Both the position numbers and the translations under genes were made by a program. From Pseudomonas sp. MAG733B (GTDB lineage: Bacteria > Pseudomonadota > Gammaproteobacteria > Pseudomonadales > Pseudomonadaceae), in NCBI RefSeq assembly GCF_036884845.1, contig NZ_CP145732.1, positions 2,356,001 through 2,420,000 on the forward strand: a DNA stretch of 64,000 bases. Reading direction: 5' to 3'. Positions 26,704 to 35,300 of the stretch are shown piece after piece. How positions within the stretch are numbered: the first letter of the stretch is position 1; each line of letters opens with the position of its first letter. The notes beneath the pieces are model-generated. The model saw only the letters and a program-made list of their open reading frames with translations. It was not told where the DNA came from and made no database searches.

Positions 26704-27435
26704 ATGCATCCCAAAATCAGCTTTACCGATACGGTACGGGCAATTCTGCGGGAACACCCGGCCGGTATGACTCCTCAAGAAATCCGGGAAATTGTCAAGA
26801 CTCATTACCCTGAGCATTAGGGTACAGAGTCGCATCTGCGTAACGTGCAGAATGGAAACTAAAAGGGGATCGATCACGCGGTTCTGGCGCGTATCTATAT
26901 CGCTTGCCGTAGCGCGGCGGATATTTTTGCGGACAAATCTCAAAAGCCTCACAGAATGTCGTTAGAGGCCGATGAGCCTATCGAACTGGAGTCGGAAGAT
27001 TTTATTGAGGGTGAAAATCTCGAAAAGTTGGCTGAGGATATCGGCACCCTTTATGTCCTCGGTACCAATCTGTACACGGCCAATGGTGTCGAGATCATCA
27101 AAATCGGAATCACTACGGGTTCTGTGGATAAGCGGATCGCTCAACTCTACACAACTGGAGTACCTTTCCGTTTTCGAGTTATTTCTCAGTTTGAGACCAC
27201 CAACTACTCGAAGCTTGAACAGGCTCTGCACTGTCTATTTGATAGATATCGCATCAACAAGGCTCGTGAGTTTTTCACAGACCCTTGTCTTGGGCATATA
27301 CCTGATCTGATCGCGATCCATCAGAAGATTGAACAGGCTAGCTTCGATCGGCTCACCGACGATGTCAGTGACTCAGAACTAACCCTAAGTGTTGCTGGCG
27401 AAGGAGGGGATGGAGGCATGAATCAACGACCGTGA
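26704..27435 (+). pseudogene. GIY-YIG (T5orf172-type) nuclease-like gene with two in-frame stops
   Basis: A single reading frame runs from the ATG at 26704 (AAGGAA upstream) to 27435 but is interrupted by TAG at 26818 and TAA at 26860. The N-terminal part looks like a small winged-helix domain (DTVRAILREHPAGMTPQEIREI). The intact downstream part (ATG 26956, 159 residues) holds a GIY-YIG/T5orf172-like core (LYVLGT, then IIKIGITTGSVDKRIAQL). The family reaction is DNA cleavage, often in phages or defence. It is probably inactive, unless the 159-residue part is expressed alone. Confidence 0.65.
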
Positions 27436-27608
27436 GCGATACATCAATTGCGGCCTTAACAGCAAGCAACAAGGTGTGGGTTTGCTACTGACTGGTCTCG
27501 GCCTTAATAAAGATGCCTAAGGCAAGCAAAGAATGGCGAATTTATGGTGTATTGTATGATGTCATACTGACATTACTACCAACTGTTTTAGCCAACCCAA
27601 GGACATTC

Positions 27609-28352
27609 ATGGCCGACTCCAGCACCAGCATTAGCAAAGTCATCACCACTAGCACCACCTTCATCGATAAGGCAGTAGAGTTTCGGCATTTTATGCTGTT
27701 GATCTCGTTTCTGCTGGCACTCGATTCATGCCTGATGATTTTCTATCAAAAGAATCTTGTGCAATCTTTCGGTAGCTTGAGTGCACCGGAGGTCAATGCA
27801 GCAGGAGCATTGGTTTTCCTAGGTATCTTTGCGTTCCTGATGGCCCTGCTTTTTCCTGTTTTGCGTCAGATTTTACTCGCGGTGACGACATGGATTAAGT
27901 GGTATTGCCCGACCAAAGGCAAGCAGATCGATCACGACTACAGTTTTCCGTCCATCGTTCGCAAAAAAGCGCTCATTGAAAGAGACAAATTAATCATTGA
28001 ACTGCTCGACAAGAACGAAGAGCACAGAAGGGATCATGAAATCAACATGAACATCGGCTTTGGCCTGGTGCTCATGTTCGCTATCAACTATCTGGTCCTG
28101 GGAACCGATCAAGTAATGACGCTCTCTCATACAGCGGTCACGTTGCGGGAGGCCAGCACAGGTTTTTGGATTAGCGCTCTGATCCAGATTGCTTTGGGAA
28201 CGTTCACCATTTTTTTGATGGTGATACTCGCCTTATCGCTCACTCCTGAAGCAAGTGACAAAATCTACCTGCCTGAGTCCGATGAGGAGAGGGCCGAACG
28301 GAAAGAAAGAGAGAAAAAAATGCAGGGTGCTGATGGTGTCTACTTAGGCTGA
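27609..28352 (+). CDS. Hypothetical membrane protein of the island
   Basis: The protein has 247 residues from the ATG at 27609, which has AAGGA just upstream; the frame extends further upstream without support. There are about four hydrophobic segments (near residues 25-45, 70-95, 145-165 and 185-215). A charged cytoplasmic-type stretch with KKALIERDKLIIELLDKNEE lies between the pairs, and the tail is highly charged. No domain is recognised. Its position within the island and lower GC suggest acquisition with it. A role as a membrane effector is possible but unproven. Confidence 0.6.
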   Translation: MADSSTSISKVITTSTTFIDKAVEFRHFMLLISFLLALDSCLMIFYQKNLVQSFGSLSAPEVNAAGALVFLGIFAFLMALLFPVLRQILLAVTTWIKWYCPTKGKQIDHDYSFPSIVRKKALIERDKLIIELLDKNEEHRRDHEINMNIGFGLVLMFAINYLVLGTDQVMTLSHTAVTLREASTGFWISALIQIALGTFTIFLMVILALSLTPEASDKIYLPESDEERAERKEREKKMQGADGVYLG

Positions 28353-28362
28353 AATGTGTTGC

Positions 28363-28393
28363 ACTGGCTTGAATTTCTTAGTTTCAAGCCAGT
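28363..28393 (+). terminator. Perfect hairpin after the membrane-protein gene (terminator-like)
   Basis: An eleven-pair stem ACTGGCTTGAA/TTCAAGCCAGT has a nine-base loop and lies 10 bases after the stop codon. No T run follows, so it may work as an mRNA end-protecting structure rather than a classical terminator. Confidence 0.5.
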
Positions 28394-28590
28394 CATAATG
28401 TCTTAGGGTCAATGTACCGTGGTCACCCCCGATTCAACCCCCCCCTGTTTCCTACCTAAGCATGGCCGACACCCAGCAATAAGCCTATAGGAGCGGACCA
28501 ATCAGTGTGTTTGCGCAGTAATCATGTCGAAGCAATTAGTGAATGTTGTCCACGCTACATCGGAGTTATCCGGTGCTGTGTGGCGTAGGG

Positions 28591-28800
28591 CTAGAGATCC
28601 AACGCATGCTCCAACATCCCCACAACATCCGGCCCATCCTCATTAATCCAAGTCCCATAATGCTGCCGAAATCATATTCCCATTCGTATGCCCCATCTGC
28701 TCCGCAATCCAATCAATTGAAGCCACCCCTGTCGTCAGCAACTGACTGGCGACACTGCCCTGGCCCGCGATATCTCACCCCGGCCGCATTCAAGTGCGCC
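28591..28800 (-). pseudogene. Tyrosine recombinase (phage integrase) C-terminal remnant
   Basis: Read on the minus strand with frame changes, the segment gives RYRGPGQCRHQ, then LLTTGVASIDWIAEQMGHT, then a piece resembling RQHYGTWINEDGPDVVGMLE, ending in a stop at 28591. This is the C-terminal catalytic region of a phage-type integrase (the R-x-x-R/H box and the Tyr-containing end) with deletions and frameshifts. It is not functional. It is distinct in sequence from the integrase remnant near 38400. Confidence 0.6.
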
Positions 28801-28832
28801 TTATAACCGATCCCACACCACACAATCCTTCA

Positions 28833-29059
28833 CATGCCCATGCGTGAGATCGAGCAGTCGATGGATATTCTCAAGCGCGAGGGACTGGTAGTGGACAGCG
28901 ATGTGGGGTTGTTTCGCCCTGACCACCGAAGACGTGGAGCAAACCGATGCCTTGTGGCCCATTGCCTTTGAGCAGCAGGGGAGGGTTTTTGCCGACTTTT
29001 CGCCGGAGCAGTTCGAAGACTTCAAGCGCATGCGTAAACAGGTGATTGGCAGCACTTGA
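28833..29059 (+). pseudogene. Frameshifted fragment of an unrecognised gene
   Basis: Two overlapping frames read as one protein if a shift is allowed near 28915. The first gives MREIEQSMDILKREGLVVD and so on from 28833. The second gives ALTTEDVEQTDALWPIAFEQ and continues to RKQVIGST and a stop at 29059. Both halves look like real, acidic, helical protein. I do not recognise the family. It is likely the 3' end of a decayed gene. Confidence 0.4.
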
Positions 29060-29077
29060 GGCGAGTGGCAACGGCGT

Positions 29078-29881
29078 TCAAAGGTCGTAGAGCAGCTCTT
29101 CGGTCGCGCTGGCAAAGGCCGCCTGGAAAGCGCAAATGGCCTTGTCGGCTTTAGTGTTCGTTTCAGCCGTGTGTTGATCGATGGTGGTGATGTATTCCTT
29201 GAGGTCAGGGTTACCGTTCACAAACACTTCTTTTTGCGAGAGATGAGTGAGGATGTTTGCACATAGGTTTTTACCCTGGCCAGTGAGGCCTTTATAGATT
29301 GAAATATTGTGGTGGTTGGACTGCAGACGAATGAACTTGATGTGTTCGTTGTAATTGTGAAAACGCGGGTGGTATAGGTCGTCAAATGACTCCGGTGCTG
29401 GGTATTCTTGCTCGCTGGTGAATTCGCCTTCCCTGAGTGACCATATATGATTGCTTTTTTTCAGGTTGCAGTCGACGCAGCATACAACCAGGTTGAACAA
29501 GTTGAAGGTGTGCTGTACGCACTTTGAGCGAGGTAACACATGCTCTATTGGTTTGGCGTATCCGCTGTTTAGCAATGGGCGCCGGCAATAGCAACATTGA
29601 TAGTTTTGTTCTTTTTCAAGGAGCGTGCGCAGTTGCTTCCTTATCAGCTCTCCAGAAATTTCCGGGATTTTACTACATGAGAAATTGTAGAACTCATTCC
29701 ATAAGTTTATTTCTACTTTTAGCTTATTGTTTGGCCGCCTTCTGAACTGCCGTAAAGCTTTCCTTGTCATGACTTTCAAGTAGTCCTGGGTCGCCGCCAC
29801 GTGTGCGGGATCGCCATGACACTGCTTGAGGTAGTCCTCAAGCATGGCTTCACGCGCTGCTTCAGTTGGGACGCTAACCAT
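29078..29881 (-). CDS. HNH endonuclease, PtuB-like (Septu-type defence)
   Basis: This 267-residue protein has a zinc-bound HNH core. The first CxxC is Cys96/Cys99 in CCYCRRPL, the catalytic His region is IEHVLPRS (His114), and the second CxxC is Cys135/Cys138 in CCVDCNLKKSN. The pattern matches the HNH effectors that pair with Septu-type ATPases (PtuB). The start ATG overlaps the ATPase stop codon by eight bases (ATGGTTAG), so translation is coupled. In the known system the pair degrades nucleic acid on phage infection. The assignment rests on motifs and pairing. Confidence 0.78.
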   Translation of the reverse strand: MVSVPTEAAREAMLEDYLKQCHGDPAHVAATQDYLKVMTRKALRQFRRRPNNKLKVEINLWNEFYNFSCSKIPEISGELIRKQLRTLLEKEQNYQCCYCRRPLLNSGYAKPIEHVLPRSKCVQHTFNLFNLVVCCVDCNLKKSNHIWSLREGEFTSEQEYPAPESFDDLYHPRFHNYNEHIKFIRLQSNHHNISIYKGLTGQGKNLCANILTHLSQKEVFVNGNPDLKEYITTIDQHTAETNTKADKAICAFQAAFASATEELLYDL

Positions 29882-32198
29882 TGCTTGCCACCTCTTCCTG
29901 GACCGAGGAAATAGCGGAACGCGCGGTGTTGATCAGCTCCAGGTCGCGCTGGAAGCGGCTGTCCTGTTGGTCCATGTCAGAACTGTCCATGGTGCTTTTC
30001 AATGTCTTCAGTTGTTCGAGGGCACTCTCGAAATTGAAGTCTGGAGGCGTCGTCTCTTTGTTTTGCAGCTTTATCACCGCCGCAACAAGCTGCGCACAGC
30101 GCTCGTACACTTCGCGGTTATGCGGTGTGTAAGTGTTGAAGCCAGCCACCAGAATGGTTTCCACAGAATGGCGACGCTCAGGCGCAATCGGGATTAATTT
30201 CCCGGCCTCAAGTACGTAGCAGGGCGTGTCTTTCTTAGGCGCGTTGGTAATCAACACTGGCGCATGGGTTGCTGTGACAAAGCTTAGCGAAAGCCGTTCT
30301 GCGAGGGTATTGAGGATCCTCGGCAGTGTCTGTTGCCAGCTCACGTGCAGGCTGACTTCGGGTTCATCCAGCAGCACGATGGTGTGTTCATCCTCTCGTG
30401 CCGTCTCGATGATGTGGGCAAGTAGTAGCAAGATATTCTGCTCGCCTGAGCTCAGGTCGGTGAAGAGCAGATAGCGGTTGTCTTTGACCTCTTTGTCGTC
30501 TGTGTCCTTGCTCAGTGCCAGGGTGTAAATCTCCAGATGGATCTGATCCAGCTCGATACTGTTTTCTGTCGCGTCAACACTCAAGGCGATCATTGCGTCG
30601 CTTTCATGTGCCATCCGTTCACTTTTGGAATGGGCGCGGGGCGCCAGGTACATCTGCGCCCTGAACTTCAGAAGCCCCAGGCATTCGATCAAGGCGTCTA
30701 TCTTCACTTGATCGCGGAAGATGGTTTCGAGCGCGGCGAGGATGATTTCAGATTTTCTGAATTTCGAGCGTGCGCTCAGGTAGTTGCTGCCGCAGGTCTG
30801 GTAGTGCTCGCGGTTTTTGTCGGTAACCTTGGGAAAGCGATTGGATTGCGACAGAGTAATTCCGACTGTGCGGGTTTTCTGTTTCAGCAGTTTGTTTGCG
30901 ATATCCCCGAGCAGCAGGCTTTTGCCGGCGCCGTTGTTGCCGATCACATAGGTGCAGCGTCGTTTTTCTGCAGCGATCAAGGCGACGATCTCATCGCCAT
31001 TCACATCTATGCGGTTGTGGTCTGCTGCACCAAAATCGACATGTTGGCTAACGCGAAAGGTGTTTCGCAACGTTTGCTCACGGCGTGATACCCGCTTGCA
31101 CAAGCCGTCGACGTCACGGTAGCCAGTTTTGAATTGGCTATTGAGGATGGTCGCAATCCTTGGTGTGCATTTGTCAGGCTCGACAGGCACGCCCAACCAC
31201 ATCAGGTAAATGCTCGCCGCGAGGATAGTGCGCTCGATGGCATCGAGTGAAGCGAGCGCCGGGTTCGCGGTGACGTTGATGTACACCGTGCTGTCGGCGG
31301 CGGCGCGGGTGTTGTCAATGACGACGATTACGAATTTCCTGGCTTTGCCCTGGTAGTAACTGTCGAAGGCAACAACGCTTTCAATTTTCTCGTGGTCCTG
31401 GAGTTTTTCCCATCTCTGATTGGCCTGGGCCGAGGTTGCCCCTGTGTTGGTGCGGGTGAGAATAAACTTTCCTTGTTTGCCAAGCACCTGAGAAAGCTGG
31501 AAGTAAATGTCTTCGGAAGTGGCACTGCGCAGCGAGTCCAGATGCGCAGTTGACGAGGCGTCTTGCGACGGCGAGTCAATCAGGCAGGCTGCCCGTGAAC
31601 CGTAGATATGGAACGCCCCAAGCCCATCAACAAAAACAGGCCGAATGTTGTTGGTCGTAAGCTTCAGTTCAATCATTGCTCTGTGCTGCTGGGCGATCTC
31701 AGCAGACATAGGAAACGATTTTCGCGGTGCGGGTCCGAGCACGCCAAGCGAAAGCTCTGCAGTGTTGGGGAAGACATCAACGACTTCATTGCGAAGGTGT
31801 GAGAAAAACTGACCGGCAAAACCTGCAACTATTTTGCAGTGGCGGTAATCAATCTTCCCTTGACTACTAAGGAGGATATCCCAGACATAGTTGGCCAGAT
31901 ACTTGGCCTCATCAGCTGGCAAGTTGATGAGCGCTTTTGCCACTGCCGGATAAACAGCATTCACCATCATGTCGCTGGTTAGCAGGTGGGCGTTTCTTGA
32001 GAAACCGATAATATCATCAACGTGTTGATTGATATCATCATCAAAGTGCACAAGCTTTTTTTTATTCTGCACCAAGTACGAAATCACGGGTGCACAGGCC
32101 AGATGAAATGTTTCATCTTCAAGTGCTACACCCGTGACTTGTTTGCGAATCTTCTTCAGCGTTGCAGCTGCGGCCAAATCCCGATAGTCATAATACAT
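29874..32198 (-). CDS. Septu-like AAA ATPase with long N-terminal extension (PtuA-like)
   Basis: The protein has 774 residues from the ATG at 32198; a TTG eight codons upstream is an alternative start. The C-terminal half is an ABC/SMC-type overcoming-lysogenization-like ATPase: Walker A GNNGAGKS near residue 420, signature LSSGEQN near 578, Walker B VLLDEPEVSLH near 607, then a switch His in ATHAP. The first 400 residues, including a segment around residues 200-330 with mixed alpha/beta character, are not recognised and are absent from ordinary PtuA. With the coupled HNH gene it forms a two-gene defence module. It may be a Septu variant or a separate type. Confidence 0.78.
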   Translation of the reverse strand: MYYDYRDLAAAATLKKIRKQVTGVALEDETFHLACAPVISYLVQNKKKLVHFDDDINQHVDDIIGFSRNAHLLTSDMMVNAVYPAVAKALINLPADEAKYLANYVWDILLSSQGKIDYRHCKIVAGFAGQFFSHLRNEVVDVFPNTAELSLGVLGPAPRKSFPMSAEIAQQHRAMIELKLTTNNIRPVFVDGLGAFHIYGSRAACLIDSPSQDASSTAHLDSLRSATSEDIYFQLSQVLGKQGKFILTRTNTGATSAQANQRWEKLQDHEKIESVVAFDSYYQGKARKFVIVVIDNTRAAADSTVYINVTANPALASLDAIERTILAASIYLMWLGVPVEPDKCTPRIATILNSQFKTGYRDVDGLCKRVSRREQTLRNTFRVSQHVDFGAADHNRIDVNGDEIVALIAAEKRRCTYVIGNNGAGKSLLLGDIANKLLKQKTRTVGITLSQSNRFPKVTDKNREHYQTCGSNYLSARSKFRKSEIILAALETIFRDQVKIDALIECLGLLKFRAQMYLAPRAHSKSERMAHESDAMIALSVDATENSIELDQIHLEIYTLALSKDTDDKEVKDNRYLLFTDLSSGEQNILLLLAHIIETAREDEHTIVLLDEPEVSLHVSWQQTLPRILNTLAERLSLSFVTATHAPVLITNAPKKDTPCYVLEAGKLIPIAPERRHSVETILVAGFNTYTPHNREVYERCAQLVAAVIKLQNKETTPPDFNFESALEQLKTLKSTMDSSDMDQQDSRFQRDLELINTARSAISSVQEEVASNG

Positions 32199-32222
32199 GT
32201 TCAAATTCCAAGCTGTTGGCAA

Positions 32223-32389
32223 CGCAGCAGAGAGAGCGCTACTCGGATCAAACGATGGCGAGCATAGTGCCTTGATGGCTCAATGGCATCAACCACCGAG
32301 GGCGATTTGACCCCCAACTGTTAGGCTTTTGAAACACTAACAGAGTCGAAACTCTAAAAACTTGAAGCGATCTTGAAATGTAGTAAGGC
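32223..32389. promoter_or_regulatory. Divergent promoter region between the ATPase and CHAT genes
   Basis: For the plus strand, TTGAAA followed by TCTAAA at 18-base spacing lies about 40-70 bases before the CHAT start. The short palindrome AGAGTCGAAACTCT (32342-32355) overlaps the -10 side and could be an operator. The minus-strand promoter is not clear. Confidence 0.4.
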
Positions 32390-35300
32390 ATGAACTTTAG
32401 TAAGGGGGTGGATCCAGAGGGAACGACTGTGAATCCGACCGACGCGCCCCCACTCATCAAACTTCCTCTCCAGCAACCCGCCGATCTGGCGCCGATGCCG
32501 GCGCAGCTCCTGGCATCGGCGACCAGCCGTGGTGTCAGCGGCGGGCCGGCTAGTACCCTTAGTAATGTGCGGGTGCTGAAAACCTGGCAGTTGGCGCCGG
32601 CGGCGCGCGCCAGTGACGCTCCGCACAGCGATACCCTGAACGATCCTCACGCGCTGCTGGCGCTGGATGCCAATGACGGCTCGACCATTTACATTCGCGC
32701 CGATGCCCTGGTGGAGCAGCTGCGCCGTACCCGCCCTGACGTGGTTGACCGCGACGGGGCGGTCGATTTCGCCCGTTTCATTGATATCCAGGGCAAGAAC
32801 CGTGGTGCAGCGGATTGGGTCTGGCGGCAGGTCAGGCAACTGGTGCTCGAAGATGACGACATCACTGAGCTGGCCAAGGAACTGTCCAAAAAGAAAGCCA
32901 CCGATTTCGCCGTTGACTGGGCCGCGCAAAGGGGCGCGACGGCACTGATGACCGCTATCGAAAGCCAGCTTGCCGGGCCACCCGGACTTTACCGCTGGAG
33001 CGGGGGAGTGTTGAACCCGCAGGACAAGATCGTCGAAGAGACTCAACTGAGCATCGAAAAGCCGATCCTGTTGTTTATCCACGGCACCGGCTCGCACACC
33101 CTGGGCAGCTTTGGTGAGCTACCAGGCACTGCCGCCTGGAAAGAGCTGCAACAAAAATTCGGTACGCAGATTGTCGGCCTTGAGCATCGCACCTTCTCGG
33201 AAAGCCCGATCGCCAACGCGCTGCAAGCGCTAGAGCACCTGCCCAATAAGGCCCAGGTGCAGCTGGTGAGCCATTCACGCGGTGGGCTGGTGGCTGACTT
33301 GCTGTGCATCGACCCCGCCGACCCGGACCTGCCGCGCTGGATCAAGAGCTACCGCCGTACGCCCAGGCCCGACGAAGCGGAGCGGGAAAAGCGTGACCCG
33401 GCACTGGCTGCCGAGCGCGAGGCATTTGCCGAAACCGAGCAGAACAACCTGGAAACATTGAGAAAGTTGCTTGAGCAAAAGCAACTGAAGATCACCCACT
33501 ATGTACGCGTCGCCGCCCCGGCTCGCGGTACCGCTTTGCTGTCGGATAACCTCGATGTATTTCTCTCTTGCCTGCTGAGCCTGGTGCGCAAGTTTGCTAC
33601 TTGGGGAATCGGCGCGGCGGTGGGCGCGGTGGCTACACCCGCCGCTGGTAGTGCCGCCGCTCAGGTGTCTGCGCGCAGCCTCAAGTTGCTGGAACGGGTG
33701 GTGATGGAAATCGCCGACAAACGCATGCAGCCGCAGGTGGTGCCTGGTATCGAGGCGATGCTGCCCGAAGCGCCGATGGGCATGTTGCTGGCGCGCGCCA
33801 AGCCGCTGCCTAACCTGAAGATGGCCATCGTCGCTGGCGATACCGATGAATCCGCCAGCGGGATCTTGCAACGTATCGGCTACATGTTCGTGAACTGGGC
33901 GTTGTTCGATCGCACCCGCAACGACCTTGTGGTCAACACCGACTCGATGTACGGCGGCCTTTTCGATCACGCGCAAGAAGCTCACGCTATGGCGGTCGAG
34001 GGGCCGCAGGTCAACCACTTCCATTATTTTCGCGATACCGTCCGCTACCGCAACCGGCCATTGCCCAGCAGCCTCAGTGACTGGATGCTGGACCGCATCA
34101 GCGCCTCCGGAGCTGCGGCAATCACCACCGCTCGCAGCGAAGGCGAGTTGCTGTTGGTCAAGAGTCAGCTGGTCAGCGAGCCACTGGTGTATCTGTTGCC
34201 GGGGATCATGGGCACCCAATTGCAGGTGGACAACGAAACCTTCTGGCTTGATCCACTCAAGCTCGCCCTGAATGGCCTGGGCGGTATCGCCATGGGCGCG
34301 CCGAAGGTCAGTGCCAGCAACCTGATGGAATCGACCTACAAACAATTAAAGGAGCATCTGGATGGAACCCACGAGGTCATTCCCCACCCCTATGACTGGC
34401 GTCAACCGCTGGAGGATTTGGGCACGCAACTGGCGGTGAAGTTGCGCGAGGCACTGGCCACCTATCCGAACCGTAGCATCCGCTTGCTCGCCCACAGCAT
34501 GGGCGGACTGGTGATTCGCGCGGCATTCAAACAGGATCCGACGCTCTGGGCCGATCTGGTCAAAAAGGCTGACGGCCTGGTAGTGATGCTCGGCACTCCG
34601 AACCACGGCGCCTACTCCATGGTGGAAACGCTGCTGGGGCAGTCCGATACCATCCGCATGCTGGCGCGCGTAGACCTTAAGAACAAGCTGCAGAAGATTC
34701 TGCAGATCATTGCTGGTTTCCCGGGGGCGCTGCACCTGTTGCCAGCCCCCGATTTCGAAGACATCGGGGGCCGCAGCCCGGTCGATTTGTTCGGCGCTGC
34801 CAGCTGGAGCGAGCTGGCGCTTAAAAACGATGACTTCTGGTTCGGTGACGAACTTGGCGCACGTCCCGGTGCCGACGTGCTTGAGCGGGTGGGCACCTAC
34901 TGGCAACTGCTGGCGGACTCGAGCTGGGTCGACCTCAACCATGACCGCGTTAGCTATGTGTACGGTCAGGGCAAGAACACCCCTTGTGGTCTGGATACCA
35001 GCGGCAAGGAAGTGATGCTGCGCGGCACCACCCAAGGTGACGGCACCGTAACTTGGCGTTCCGGCAAACTGGGTAACCTGCCTGACAGCCGTTATTGGTA
35101 TATGCCGGTGGTGCACGGTGAGCTGGCCTCCACACCGCACTATTTCTCCCAGATCGAGAGCCTGCTGCTGGGGCGTACGCCAACCCGCCTGCAGCGCCTG
35201 CCCAGCAGCCGTGCTGGCGAGCGCTCCAGCGCATTGATCAGCTATCGCGGCGGGCCACCGGCGTATCCGTCTGATACCCAGTTGCTCAACCAGGTACTGG

